From the NCBI GenBank assembly GCA_937949615.1, contig CALEDQ010000008.1, positions 744,001-808,000 of the forward strand: a stretch of DNA of 64,000 nucleotides. The letters are read 5' to 3'. The notes beneath the pieces were generated by a model. It worked only from the letters and a program-made list of their open reading frames with translations, was not told where the DNA came from and did no database searches. This stretch comes from an uncultured bacterium. GTDB taxonomy: Bacteria; Muiribacteriota; Ozemobacteria; Ozemobacterales; Ozemobacteraceae. Shown here piece by piece: positions 49,862 to 59,499 of this stretch (positions are counted from its first letter, which is position 1; each line of letters starts with the position of its first letter). Both the position numbers and the translations under genes were made by a program.

Positions 49862-50263
49862 ATGAGCATTTTAGCCTCACCCAGACAAACAACCCGCATG
49901 ATGGTTTACGCGATGATCTGCACTCTGGTCATCGCGTTCGGTGCAATTGGCGCGGTTCTGGCCGGCAACGTCGCCGAGCAGTATTCACTGATGGGCCTTT
50001 TTTTAGGCTCAGCTCTCGGGGCCTTCATCTCGGTTTATGAATCAACCATCGTCGGGTCGATTGCCGGCATGCTGCTCGGCCTTCTGGTTGGCCCGCTGGT
50101 CTTTTATTTCATCGACTTCGAAACTGCATATCTGACTGCATTTGTTCTCGCGCTGCTTGGCGCCATCATGGGCGAACCGCTGGCCGCCTTCTGGCGCGAA
50201 GCTGATTCAGAAGATTCCGATTCTGAAACAGAAGCTTCTGACACGCCGGAGAACGACAAATGA
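49862..50263 (+). CDS. Small membrane protein with acidic tail, unknown
   Basis: A 133-residue protein with about four hydrophobic segments, Gly/Ala-rich (about 15-37, 42-58, 62-80, 88-105), and a highly acidic, Ser/Asp/Glu-rich C-terminus (SEDSDSETEASDTPEND). No family is recognised. It overlaps the next gene by 4 bp (ATGA) and is therefore co-translated with it. Confidence 0.72.
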   Translation: MSILASPRQTTRMMVYAMICTLVIAFGAIGAVLAGNVAEQYSLMGLFLGSALGAFISVYESTIVGSIAGMLLGLLVGPLVFYFIDFETAYLTAFVLALLGAIMGEPLAAFWREADSEDSDSETEASDTPENDK

Positions 50264-50661
50264 GCGTTATCAGACTGATCATGGTCGAGAATAACCAGAC
50301 GTTTTCGGGGCATATTCCGTCGTCGTCGATTTCGGCCGTGCTCTGGGCCATCGCTCAGGGTTCAAAAGATACCGAAACTTTCTGGCACACCGTTGCCGAC
50401 ATGGACCCGGGGCTCAAAGAACATTTTTTCACGAACAAGGATGATTCACCGCTGCTTGAAGGTTACGATGATGGCTTGCTGGTCATCAGCTGGGAATACC
50501 AGTGCATCGAATCTTTTCAGGTTTATCAGCCGCTGCGTCATCACGGCAGTGTGATCAGACATACCGGCAGTTACCTGGACGAAGAGTCCGAGCCGGTTGA
50601 CTTTTCGATCAGCAACGACTGGAGCATCATAGATCATCATTTTGAGGAGAGCAGGCACTGA
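50260..50661 (+). CDS. Conserved-looking small protein, unknown
   Basis: A 133-residue soluble protein, acidic, with Trp- and His-rich patches (SWEYQCIESFQVYQPLRHHG). No motif or family is recognised. It is coupled by a 4-bp overlap to the membrane protein upstream and lies 2 bp before the zinc-ribbon TPR gene. Codon use and the tight spacing support it being real. Confidence 0.7.
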   Translation: MSVIRLIMVENNQTFSGHIPSSSISAVLWAIAQGSKDTETFWHTVADMDPGLKEHFFTNKDDSPLLEGYDDGLLVISWEYQCIESFQVYQPLRHHGSVIRHTGSYLDEESEPVDFSISNDWSIIDHHFEESRH

Positions 50662-50663
50662 GC

Positions 50664-52994
50664 ATGGTTAATTGTCAGAGTTGTGGCGCTGTTAACAATG
50701 AAGAATCACTGAGCTGTATTGCCTGTAATCGCACCCTGCTGGTGGTCTGCCCCCAGTGCACATCGCGCAACCCCGTGTCGGCAGCGGTATGCAATCAGTG
50801 CGGCCGCATTCTCGAAGAAAAAAATGACCCACGCATTCTCGAAAAAAAGCTTGGCGACCCGGTTGCCGAAATGTATGAACCGCGCGTAAAAAATGCCTTT
50901 ACCACCTTTTACCCGAAAGAAGCCTTTTTAAAGGTAATTCTCGGCGGTTTTTTCTTTGCTCTGGTTTATATCAGCCAGATTTTCAGCGGGCACCCTTTTC
51001 TTCTGCTCGCGTCAGGGCTGATCAGCGGCATTGTCGCACTCTGGGGCCTGGTTGAAATAACCTTCTGGGTTATCGAAGACAACGAAATCAATGAACCCGC
51101 AGGGCATACCAGCAGCGAAGCAGCTTTTCCGAAAGCATATGCCCGCGGCCTCAACAATGCCCTCGAATCATTTGAAGAACTTGACCGCGAAATTTCAACC
51201 GCTGCCACCGCAGAGCGCCCAGAAGAATCACTGTTAACCAGTGAAGAAGAAGCCATGCTTACCGGTGACGCCCAGGAAGCACCTGCAGAAAAAGCAAAAC
51301 CTGAACCGGTCAAAAAATTCGAAACCCTGGCTGAATTTCTCTCTGACGGTATCGAAAAAGAAATTGAAAGCACAAAAGAAAAGGTTTCGCGGTCACCCGA
51401 CAACTATGCGCTGCTGCTTCGACTGGCTCAGCTGCACGAAGAGCGCGGCGAAATTTCGCTGGCACTTGAAAACCTCGAAAAATGCCTGAAATTCGAACCC
51501 GACATCGCCGAAGTCTATCTTTATCACGGTGTGCTGCTGCGGCGTAACAACAACCACGATCAGGCAAGAAAGTCTTTTGAAAAAGCGCTTGAACTTAACA
51601 GATTTCTGTCAAAAGCTTTTTACCAGCTCGGCATACTCGAGCGCAGTCTCAACAATCTTCCAGAAGCCCGCAATCAGCTGCAGAAATGCATTCAGCTCTC
51701 GCCGGACGACCCATACGCCCATTACCAGCTCGGCATGATTTATCGCGAACTCGGCGAAACCAGCCTGGCCCTGATGGAAATCCAGCGCGCCACCATTTTG
51801 CACCCGACCGATTCATACGGGCACAGCAAGCTCGGGCAACTGTATCAGCAAACACGGCAATACGAGCATGCGGTTTCTTCATATTCGCAGGCGCTCAGTC
51901 TCAAACCCGGCGACCCATTTGTGCTCGAACGGCTGGCCGAAGTTCTCGCCGCCAAAGAACTGTATGAAAAATCTGCAGAACTTTTTCAGGAAGCGCTGGC
52001 GCGCCAGTTTCACCCCTCTGTCGCCACCATGATCTCGTTCGGCAAAGTACTGCGCAAGCTTGAAAATTTCGAAGAACTCGAAAAGATCACCAATGAAGTT
52101 CTCAGACTTGAACCAACTAACCATGAAGCGGGCTTTCTCAAGGCAATGGCGATGCTCAAACGGGGCCGCACCATCGAAGCCCTCGGCCTGCTCGAAAAAC
52201 TCGTCGAAAACCCCGCCGTCAGTTACGAAGCCTGGCTTGAACTCGGCAAACTCTACCAGGCCGACAACCACCCGGAAAAAGCGGTTTCTGCATTTATCAG
52301 AGCTTCAACCTGCGCCCCCGACCAGGCAGGTATCTGGAACAACATCGGCATACTTCTTTCGAACCAGAAAGCCTATGAAGAAGCCCTGAAAGCCTTCAGA
52401 AAAGCCGCAAGCTTTGACTACACTGACCAGCAGATTTCAAGCAATCTCAAGGCGATTCAGAAAAAACTGGAAGCCAGCTGCAATCGAATTATAGAAGCCC
52501 GTCGCGAAACTCTCGAAAAATCCCCCGACGACCTCGAAGCCTATCTTGAAATGGGCAGAGCATTTGAAGTGCTGCAGAGGCCAGATGAAGCGATGATGAC
52601 CTATCAGCGCCTTCTGTCGATCAAGCCCGATTATATACCAGGGTTGATGTGCTATGCCGAGCTGCTGCGCAACCGCGGCAAACTCAAGATGGCAATGCGC
52701 TGCTACCGTGAAATCATCAAAATCGACCCCGAAAATGCCGACACCCACATGTTTATGGTTCAGGCCAATCTGAACCTTGGCTTTCTCAACGAAGCACTGC
52801 GACATGCGGTTATCGCCCAGAAAATATCTCCCGACGACCCGCGCGTCCATTTCCTGCTCGGCAAAATCTATTTTGCCAAGGGCCTCGCACCAAGAGCTCT
52901 CAAGGAATTCTCGATCGTAGCTTCTGCATCGACTGATCCGGACATGATCAGCTGGGCAGAACTGATGCGCCGCCGCCTGGCAAGGACAAACTGA
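50664..52994 (+). CDS. Zinc-ribbon, membrane-anchored TPR protein
   Basis: A 776-residue protein. Residues 4-46 form two zinc ribbons with eight cysteines in CxxC pairs (C4/C7, C18/C21, C29/C32, C43/C46). Two hydrophobic segments follow (about 90-107 and 111-136), an acidic linker, and then about fourteen TPR repeats (about 245-770), with typical motifs such as AYYQLG-like and DPYAHYQLGMIYRELGE. With the ribbon and TPRs on the same side it may tether partners at the inner membrane. No enzyme motif. It is co-directional with the exported TPR gene that starts 2 bp later. Confidence 0.85.
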   Translation: MVNCQSCGAVNNEESLSCIACNRTLLVVCPQCTSRNPVSAAVCNQCGRILEEKNDPRILEKKLGDPVAEMYEPRVKNAFTTFYPKEAFLKVILGGFFFALVYISQIFSGHPFLLLASGLISGIVALWGLVEITFWVIEDNEINEPAGHTSSEAAFPKAYARGLNNALESFEELDREISTAATAERPEESLLTSEEEAMLTGDAQEAPAEKAKPEPVKKFETLAEFLSDGIEKEIESTKEKVSRSPDNYALLLRLAQLHEERGEISLALENLEKCLKFEPDIAEVYLYHGVLLRRNNNHDQARKSFEKALELNRFLSKAFYQLGILERSLNNLPEARNQLQKCIQLSPDDPYAHYQLGMIYRELGETSLALMEIQRATILHPTDSYGHSKLGQLYQQTRQYEHAVSSYSQALSLKPGDPFVLERLAEVLAAKELYEKSAELFQEALARQFHPSVATMISFGKVLRKLENFEELEKITNEVLRLEPTNHEAGFLKAMAMLKRGRTIEALGLLEKLVENPAVSYEAWLELGKLYQADNHPEKAVSAFIRASTCAPDQAGIWNNIGILLSNQKAYEEALKAFRKAASFDYTDQQISSNLKAIQKKLEASCNRIIEARRETLEKSPDDLEAYLEMGRAFEVLQRPDEAMMTYQRLLSIKPDYIPGLMCYAELLRNRGKLKMAMRCYREIIKIDPENADTHMFMVQANLNLGFLNEALRHAVIAQKISPDDPRVHFLLGKIYFAKGLAPRALKEFSIVASASTDPDMISWAELMRRRLARTN

Positions 52995-52996
52995 CT

Positions 52997-54145
52997 GTGA
53001 AAAAATTTATTCCGCTGATTCTGTTTGCATCTGTTACTGCATTTACACCTGCAAAGGTCTGTCTGGCTCAGGATTTTCAGCCCCCCGGCTCTGAAGTCTC
53101 CGTAAGGGATCTTCTTGAAGGCTACAAACGGGCACCGAAATCTGACACCTATTATCTTATGGCTCTTTCAGAAGCCCGCAAAGGCAATATAGAGGCCGCC
53201 GAAAAAGCTATCAGAACCGGCCTGCAGATCAATCCGCGCAATACCAGACTGATGAATCTCAAAGGCGCTCTGCTTACCCGCCAGGGCAAGCTCACCGAAG
53301 CGAGAACCCTATTTCTTACCGTTCTGCAGCTCGACCCGGAAGATGACTATGCCAACACCTCACTGCGGGCCGTTGAGCGCACTCTTCAGCCCGCCCGCAA
53401 AATTCAGCCGATGATCAGCAAAACGCCAACTGCGCCGGCGTCTGACGCCCCGTCGGCACCGGTTCTTGTCAAATCGGTGCAAACCGAAACGAAAATTCTC
53501 GAAGCCACCTATTTTATCGAGATGAAAGCAAAGCAGCAGTGCTACCATGCAATGGCGTTGATCAAACGGGCACAGGAAGCCTTTGCCGCCGCCAACCCCA
53601 AACGCAAAGACGAATTTTCAACGACAAACCTTGCCAAAGACGGTTTTCTTACCTCAGTGCCGGTATGCCCTGCCGCCGGTGTTTACGGCTGGAAAAACAA
53701 CGATGTTGAATGCGACAAACATGGGTCACTTTCTGCTCTCGGAGCCGAAGTTAACAACGTTTTCGGCGAATTCAACAACGGCATGCGCGCCAAACTGAGT
53801 CGCAACTATCTCGACGCCCTGCGGTCTTTCGAACAGGTCGTCGTTCTCTACCCGCGCTGGGCAGAGGCTCATTATCAGATGGCCGACACCCTGTTCCGCC
53901 TCGGCGAAACCGACCCGGCGATTGCCTCGCTGCGCAACTGCCTGAAACACGAGAGCGATAACATCGATGCCCAGCTGCTGCTCGCGAATCTATATTTCAA
54001 AAAAGGGCAGAAAGACGCGGCTCTCGGCATTCTCGACAAAGTCAGCAGTGCTCACAAAGGCACAGTTTATGGTCTGGCAGCCCGCAGTATTGCCGGCTCG
54101 ATCAGATCTGGCCGAAATTACTATGAAATTTTTCCGCCCAACTGA
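52997..54145 (+). CDS. Exported TPR protein with pilin-like CPxxGxY...C..HG insert
   Basis: A 382-residue protein with signal peptide MKKFIPLILFASVTAFTPAK. TPR repeats lie at about 45-125 and 255-365. Between them a segment (about 165-250) includes ATYFIEMKAKQQCYHAM and LTSVPVCPAAGVYGWKNND, then VECDKHGSL. The C-P-x-x-G-x-Y...C-x-x-HG pattern resembles the C-terminal part of type IV prepilin-like proteins. The start is GTG at 52997. It may dock pilin-like or envelope partners; that is inference from motifs only. Confidence 0.78.
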   Translation: MKKFIPLILFASVTAFTPAKVCLAQDFQPPGSEVSVRDLLEGYKRAPKSDTYYLMALSEARKGNIEAAEKAIRTGLQINPRNTRLMNLKGALLTRQGKLTEARTLFLTVLQLDPEDDYANTSLRAVERTLQPARKIQPMISKTPTAPASDAPSAPVLVKSVQTETKILEATYFIEMKAKQQCYHAMALIKRAQEAFAAANPKRKDEFSTTNLAKDGFLTSVPVCPAAGVYGWKNNDVECDKHGSLSALGAEVNNVFGEFNNGMRAKLSRNYLDALRSFEQVVVLYPRWAEAHYQMADTLFRLGETDPAIASLRNCLKHESDNIDAQLLLANLYFKKGQKDAALGILDKVSSAHKGTVYGLAARSIAGSIRSGRNYYEIFPPN

Positions 54146-54148
54146 AGC

Positions 54149-55012
54149 ATGAAAAAACCGGTCAAAAGCCTCGCTTTCATCTGCCACCCGGCCCGCGAAT
54201 CGATCCCGCCGCTTCTGAAATCGCTGGTCGAATGGTGCGAAGAAAATTCAATTCAGGTGCGCATGACCACGCGCATGGCACGAATCATCGAGCGACCCGA
54301 ACTCAGCATGGCGACCCATGAAATGGCCGCTCATATCGATATGGTTATCGTTCTCGGCGGCGATGGCAGCATTCTTGAAGCGACAAGATCATTTGCGGCC
54401 GATGGACTGCCGATCGCCGGGATTAATATGGGGCATCTTGGCTTTCTGACTCTTGAAGAGCCAGGCAATGCGGTAGAGTTCCTCAAAAAAATCCGTGACG
54501 GCAAATTCCGCATCGAGAATCGTATGATGCTGAGTGCCACAGTCAGACGCAACGGCAAAAAAGTTTTTTCCGGCATCGCTCTTAATGACGTTGTCATACA
54601 GAAAGAGCCAATGCTGCGGGTTATCAACATCAACGTGTCAATCTCTGGCTGCGTCATCAATACCTATCACGGCGACGGACTGATCTTTTCAACACCCACC
54701 GGTTCGACCGCCTATTCGCTCTCTGCCGGCGGGCCAATTGTGCCGCCCTGGGTCAGCGTCATCATCCTGTGCCCTCTCAATTGCCATACCTTGAGCGCCC
54801 GACCAGTTATCACTTCAGACCAGGAAGTTCTGACAGCCAGGGTTGGCTGCATTCACTCGAAAGTAGATCTCGTTCTTGACGGTCAGGAAAGCTTTCGCCT
54901 TCAGGATGGCGATGAAATAGATATCTCACGGGCTCAAGAACTGGCCCGCATCGTAGTTTTTCAATCACGCAACTTTTTCGAGGTCCTGCGCAAAAAAATG
55001 AAGTGGGGCTGA
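54149..55012 (+). CDS. nadK: NAD kinase
   Basis: NadK phosphorylates NAD to NADP with ATP or polyphosphate. The 287-residue protein has the GGDG motif (LGGDGSILEATR, Asp72), INMGHLGFLT, ALNDVVIQKEP and the DGLIFSTPTGSTAYSLSAGGP segment, all diagnostic. The stretch after GGP (PWVSVIILCPLNCHTLSARP) is a slightly unusual form of the family's P-x-x-H-x-L-x-x-RP block. It starts 3 bp after the exported TPR gene and 16 bp before dsbD. Confidence 0.95.
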   Translation: MKKPVKSLAFICHPARESIPPLLKSLVEWCEENSIQVRMTTRMARIIERPELSMATHEMAAHIDMVIVLGGDGSILEATRSFAADGLPIAGINMGHLGFLTLEEPGNAVEFLKKIRDGKFRIENRMMLSATVRRNGKKVFSGIALNDVVIQKEPMLRVININVSISGCVINTYHGDGLIFSTPTGSTAYSLSAGGPIVPPWVSVIILCPLNCHTLSARPVITSDQEVLTARVGCIHSKVDLVLDGQESFRLQDGDEIDISRAQELARIVVFQSRNFFEVLRKKMKWG

Positions 55013-55028
55013 TACAGGAGCTACAACT

Positions 55029-56906
55029 ATGAATTACCGCCACAACATTTTCTTTATTATCTTTGCCTTCGTTTTTTCAGCCACTTTGGCTTTCGCTTTC
55101 GATCCCAACTTCAGCTTCAGTTCTTCACAAAACCCTGCAAAGCCAGGTATCGTAACCATTTCAGCAACCGTGTCACCTGGACACATGCTGTATCGTCACC
55201 AGATATCATTTTCTGCATCAGTCGGCGAAATCAACGTTACCTGGCCAGCAGTCGTCACCAAGCCAGATCCATTCGGCGAAGGCAATGTCGACATCTACCC
55301 AGAAGGCACCCATGTATTCGAGGTTGCCTTTTCGGCCACTACACCAATGGCACAAAGCACCCTGACGGTAAAATACCAGGGCTGCTCGGCACTTACCTGC
55401 TATATGCCAACCCAGAAAAAATTTGAGCTGACCTTTGCCCCGCCAGTTCAGCCCGCTGTTGCGGTATCTGGTCAGATTCAGACATCTGCCTCGCAACCCG
55501 CCGCAAACGCAACGAACTCGCCGGCCATAGTCTCAGAAAACACAGCCGCCAGCGACGGCAAAACAGGCAGCAGGCCTGAAACCGTTGCGACAGCACCGGT
55601 AGCGCCACCTGTCAGGGTAGAAATGTCACAGCAGGGTATCGTCGATTTCTCTGCAGCTCTCGAAAAGCAGGGTATTCACTGGGTGCTTTTGCTTGCCTTC
55701 ATTGGTGGCCTGCTCGTCAGCCTTACCCCATGCGTCTATCCGATGATTCCGATCACCCTGTCAATCATTGGCAGCCGTAACGAAAACGTCAGTTTCTACA
55801 AGGGTCTGGGCCTCTCAGCCACCTATGTTGCCGGGCTTTCGCTGACCTATGCGCTTCTTGGCCTCGCGGCTGCCACTTTTGGCGCTCAGATTCGCGGCTT
55901 CATTCAAGGCCCGATGTTTCAGGGTCTGGTCGCGGTTATTTTCTTTCTACTGGCCCTTTCGATGTTTGATCTGATCATGCTGCAGGCGCCGGCAGCACTG
56001 CGCAACCGTCTTGGCGGCATAAAAAAAACCGGCATTTTTGGCATTTTTGTCATGGGCATGGTATCGGGACTGATGGCCTCACCCTGTGTTGCTGCACCGC
56101 TGGCTGGTATTCTTGCCTTCATTGCTGCGACCGGCAGTCAGGCACTCGGTTTTTTCATGCTGCTGCTCTTTGCCTGGGGCATGAGTATGCCGCTGCTGCT
56201 GATCGGAGCATTTTCGGGCTCACTTAACGCCATGCCGAGAGCCGGCGAATGGATGAACCGGGTTAAAGAATTCTATGGTTTTCTGCTGCTCGCCGCCGCC
56301 CTGTATTTTGCCAAACCCATTATCGGAATAGCATGGGCAGAACTCGGTATCGCCGCCCTGCTTGCGTCTTTTGCAGCCTTTCTTGGCCTCTTTCACAATA
56401 TTTCAGATGATGCCGGAATGCAGCCACGGGTATTTAAATCCTTCGGCGTCGTCGCGATTGCCGTAGCCAGTGCCTTTGCCATTAGTGCCGCCTCGCAGTG
56501 GGGCTGCCTGTGTCTGCCCAAATCAGCTGCTGAAAAACAGGAAAACAAGGCCGAAACCTTCTGGCAGCATGACCTGCAGACGGCGCTTAAAGAAGCCGTT
56601 GCCACCGGTAAACCGCTGTTTCTCGACTTTCGTGCAGACTGGTGCACCGTCTGCAAGGATCTTGAGCTGAATGTCTTTCCGCAACCCGAAATCCGCAATC
56701 TTCTCGGTCGCATGGTGCCTGTTAAAATCGACGCCACCAGCCCCGATGACGAAAAGGTTAACGCCCTGCTCAAGCAGTTTGCTATCGTCGGCCTGCCAAC
56801 TCTGGTTATTCTTCAGCCCGACGGCAGCGAGATTACCAGCCTGAGAACCGTCGGCTTCATCTCGCCCGAACTTCTTGAGAAAAAATTACGCGCTGCCCTG
56901 CCCTGA
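55029..56906 (+). CDS. dsbD: Thiol:disulfide interchange protein DsbD
   Basis: DsbD carries electrons from cytoplasmic thioredoxin across the inner membrane to periplasmic reductases. All three modules are present: signal peptide plus N-terminal immunoglobulin-like domain with YQGCSALTCYMP; an eight-helix core (about 220-480) with SLTPCVYPM and MASPCVAAPLAG carrying the membrane cysteines; and a C-terminal thioredoxin domain with RADWCTVCKD. An Ala/Thr/Ser-rich linker (about 150-195) joins the first two. Length (625) is normal. It supports an oxidising periplasm and hence a diderm envelope. Confidence 0.95.
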   Translation: MNYRHNIFFIIFAFVFSATLAFAFDPNFSFSSSQNPAKPGIVTISATVSPGHMLYRHQISFSASVGEINVTWPAVVTKPDPFGEGNVDIYPEGTHVFEVAFSATTPMAQSTLTVKYQGCSALTCYMPTQKKFELTFAPPVQPAVAVSGQIQTSASQPAANATNSPAIVSENTAASDGKTGSRPETVATAPVAPPVRVEMSQQGIVDFSAALEKQGIHWVLLLAFIGGLLVSLTPCVYPMIPITLSIIGSRNENVSFYKGLGLSATYVAGLSLTYALLGLAAATFGAQIRGFIQGPMFQGLVAVIFFLLALSMFDLIMLQAPAALRNRLGGIKKTGIFGIFVMGMVSGLMASPCVAAPLAGILAFIAATGSQALGFFMLLLFAWGMSMPLLLIGAFSGSLNAMPRAGEWMNRVKEFYGFLLLAAALYFAKPIIGIAWAELGIAALLASFAAFLGLFHNISDDAGMQPRVFKSFGVVAIAVASAFAISAASQWGCLCLPKSAAEKQENKAETFWQHDLQTALKEAVATGKPLFLDFRADWCTVCKDLELNVFPQPEIRNLLGRMVPVKIDATSPDDEKVNALLKQFAIVGLPTLVILQPDGSEITSLRTVGFISPELLEKKLRAALP

Positions 56907-56927
56907 GCAGTTCGCGAAGTTCATGGA

Positions 56928-56946
56928 TTCCGGCTATCGGCCGGAA
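56928..56946. terminator. GC-rich hairpin between convergent dsbD and nif3-like genes
   Basis: TTCCGGC-TATCG-GCCGGAA, a 7-bp perfect stem in the 55-bp gap. No T-run follows, so termination strength is uncertain. Confidence 0.45.
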
Positions 56947-56961
56947 ATGGTGCTTCTGGTA

Positions 56962-57729
56962 TTAAAGACCGGTAGGCAGGTCGATGAATTCGTATGGCAA
57001 TTTGAATTTTTTTGCCAGATGCCGGCCAAGAGCGTCGGCACCAAAAGTTTCAGTCGCGTAGTGTCCGGCTGAAAACATGTGAATTTCACGGTCTCTACAT
57101 GCTGCGACAGCCTGGTGAATGATTTCGCCGGTAAGAATGGCATCAACTTTGCCTTCGTAGACAAGCGGGTCGCTGACTGTATTCCAGCCGCCGCCTGAGA
57201 TGATTCCGACCGTCTGAATCTTTGCTGCACCAAAATCGAGGTGGGTAACGACCGGGCCAATAGTCTTTTCGACGCGTTTTTTAAAGTCGCTGACACTGAT
57301 CGGCTTATCGAACTTTGCCAGCACGCCAACCGCGTTGGCCCTGCTTCCGCCAAAGGGGGCCTGCACTTTTGCCTTGAGAAGATCGGCGATGATGGCGTTG
57401 TTGCCAAATTTCGGGTGCGCATCGAGGGGCAGATGGATCGCATAGAGGTTGAGATTGCCGGCGATGAGAGTTTTGACGATCTTGAGATTGATGCGGTCGA
57501 GGCGAGTCCATTCACCGCCCTTCCAGAACAGGCCGTGATGCACGAGCGCAAAATCGGCACCGCGGCGCGTGGCTTCTTTGAAAAATTCAACAGTGGCATC
57601 GACGCCGGCAACAATTTTACTGACTTTTTCGCTGCCTTCGAACTGCAGACCATTATAGGAATAATCGTTAAAGACCACTTCAGCAAAAAGTTCGTTGATG
57701 TAATTGATTATGTCTTTTCGGCTTGCCAT
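56962..57729 (-). CDS. Nif3-like dinuclear metal-centre protein
   Basis: A 255-residue NIF3/YbgI-family protein that forms hexameric rings with a two-metal site. The ligand motifs are all present: VHHGLFWKGG, HLPLDAHPKFGNN and SAGHYATETFG. The ring fold is sometimes annotated as GTP cyclohydrolase I type 2, but the true function is uncertain. The ATG at 57727-57729 (MASRKDIINYI) is favoured by AAAGGAAA upstream; an ATG at 57757-57759 would overlap the previous stop. It is the last gene of the 64-57 kb minus cluster. Confidence 0.9.
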   Translation of the reverse strand: MASRKDIINYINELFAEVVFNDYSYNGLQFEGSEKVSKIVAGVDATVEFFKEATRRGADFALVHHGLFWKGGEWTRLDRINLKIVKTLIAGNLNLYAIHLPLDAHPKFGNNAIIADLLKAKVQAPFGGSRANAVGVLAKFDKPISVSDFKKRVEKTIGPVVTHLDFGAAKIQTVGIISGGGWNTVSDPLVYEGKVDAILTGEIIHQAVAACRDREIHMFSAGHYATETFGADALGRHLAKKFKLPYEFIDLPTGL

Positions 57730-57752
57730 TGCTGGGCTTTCCTTTCGTGCTT

Positions 57753-59450
57753 TTACCATTTATCGAGCAGATATGAATTGTTCAGGCTGACCTTGAGATC
57801 AGGCCTTGTAGAAGTGAAATCGATGCTTACCCGCGAGCGCTTTTCTGAACCGATGTAATCGAAGAGAATCTGGTCGCTGAGCAGGTTGCCAAAATAAGCC
57901 CAGTGCATGTTCGACTGCAGAGTCGGGTCAATCGGAACCCAGCCCTTGCCGTTAAAGAAAACCTCGCACCAGGCATGCCCGACAGCCGTCTCTTTGCCGA
58001 TCAATTCAGTTTTCACGAGAAACCCAGTGGTTACCCGGGCCGGAATGCCCTTTTTAAGACAGAGAGCTGCGAGCAACCTGGAGAACTCGGTACAGTCACA
58101 GGAATCAGGGTTTGCCAGCGCCCATTCGACCGAGCGGTCTTCGAAGTTTTCGCGGTATTTCAGACCGTTGGCGACAGCAATGGTGGCGTTCTGCACATAA
58201 TTACCGGGCTGAGCAGCAACTTTGGCGGTAAGAGCGGCAAGACCGGGGTTTCCCATGCTCAACAGCTGATCCTGAGCCAGAACTCTGACGTCGGGAGCAG
58301 AAACAGCCGCATCGGGCATCTGACTACCAAGCAACGGCACAGTGGCAATACGGTAAGTCAGCTTCAATTTCAGTTCTGGCGCAAGAAGCTCGCGCGGAAC
58401 GCCGAGTCGCAATTTATTGCCCTCTTTTGTATCGATAGAAGCTTTTATTACCCGACCGCGCGAAATGAATTCGGCGCTCGCCAGTGAAACGCTCTGATGG
58501 TTGGCGACATCAGGGATCGGCTTGATGAGAAAATCCAGTTTTTCAAGGGCCGAGGGCGTGCTGATTTTAAGCCCGATTGTTTCTACCAGCCTGAAATCGC
58601 CTGGTTCGAGCGAAAGAAGCATTCTCTGAAGGCTTTCTCGGTTAAGTACATTCGGAAACTTCTGCAGAACGGCTTTGCAATCGGCGGCGAGCCCTTCAAG
58701 CTGGCCGGCAAAATATCTGGCTCTGATCCAGGCGTCGTGGGCATAACCCTTTTCGTCAAAGGCGCGGGCAGTATTAAAAGCCCTGATTGCCGGGTTATAG
58801 TCGCGACGTTCAAGATACTGCAGCCCAAGCAGATAAAACGGGTAGGCATCGTTACCAGCCTTTGGTGCGTGCCTCTGAAGGATCTCAAAGGCATCATCTT
58901 TAAAACCGGCCTGCTCAAGGGCAGTAGCCATAGCTACGGCAACCGAACCATCTTCGGGTGCCAGTTTCAATGCCGCCGCAAGATAATCAGCGGCGGCTTG
59001 CGGCTGTTTAAGCTCATTCAGATAAATCAGACCGGCAATATATGGAGCCTGAAAATCCTGTGGATCGAGCGCCATCACAACCCTGGCAGCACTGATGGCC
59101 TCAGATTCACAACCTTTTATTCTGCGCAGAGCGATCAGGTAGTTACTCCAGAAGCCCTTACCGGCAGGAACCTTATCGCAGGCTTCTGCCAGCAGCCGGC
59201 GCGCCTGCTCAAATTCATTGCGCTTCATCAGCTCGAGAGCCCGATTGTTAAGATCAACTGCCGCATTGTATTCGTCGACAGGGCTTTCTTCGGCATCTAT
59301 CTGGGGCAATTGCGTGATCTCTCGGGCTGCGTATCTTGGCGTTACTCGAGCTTCGGGGAAAAACCGCGACAGATCGGCCGCATCAGCCAAAGCCATGCTG
59401 CCTAAAAATAAAAAAAGAGCTCCAACGGCGGTTTTGATCGACAATTTCAT
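57753..59450 (-). CDS. Exported TPR-transglutaminase-like protein
   Basis: A 565-residue protein with signal peptide MKLSIKTAVGALFLFLGSMA. TPR-like helical repeats span about 60-270. A transglutaminase-like core at about 400-530 has the triad motifs DSCDCTEFSRLL (Cys), VGHAWCEVFF (His) and WVPIDPTL (Asp). It should be a periplasmic or surface cysteine peptidase/transglutaminase; the substrate is unknown. It is unrelated in layout to the TgpA-like protein at 20.6 kb, which is membrane-embedded. It follows the HEAT gene by 49 bp. Confidence 0.87.
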   Translation of the reverse strand: MKLSIKTAVGALFLFLGSMALADAADLSRFFPEARVTPRYAAREITQLPQIDAEESPVDEYNAAVDLNNRALELMKRNEFEQARRLLAEACDKVPAGKGFWSNYLIALRRIKGCESEAISAARVVMALDPQDFQAPYIAGLIYLNELKQPQAAADYLAAALKLAPEDGSVAVAMATALEQAGFKDDAFEILQRHAPKAGNDAYPFYLLGLQYLERRDYNPAIRAFNTARAFDEKGYAHDAWIRARYFAGQLEGLAADCKAVLQKFPNVLNRESLQRMLLSLEPGDFRLVETIGLKISTPSALEKLDFLIKPIPDVANHQSVSLASAEFISRGRVIKASIDTKEGNKLRLGVPRELLAPELKLKLTYRIATVPLLGSQMPDAAVSAPDVRVLAQDQLLSMGNPGLAALTAKVAAQPGNYVQNATIAVANGLKYRENFEDRSVEWALANPDSCDCTEFSRLLAALCLKKGIPARVTTGFLVKTELIGKETAVGHAWCEVFFNGKGWVPIDPTLQSNMHWAYFGNLLSDQILFDYIGSEKRSRVSIDFTSTRPDLKVSLNNSYLLDKW

Positions 59451-59499
59451 AAAATTATCTTACCACCCTCATCAGCAGTTAACAACCATTTGCCTTGCC

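Noticed and set aside
58497..59405. Open frame of 302 codons on the plus strand
   Set aside because: It lies wholly opposite the transglutaminase-TPR gene, has no recognisable motif and no ribosome site; it results from the codon bias of the real gene.
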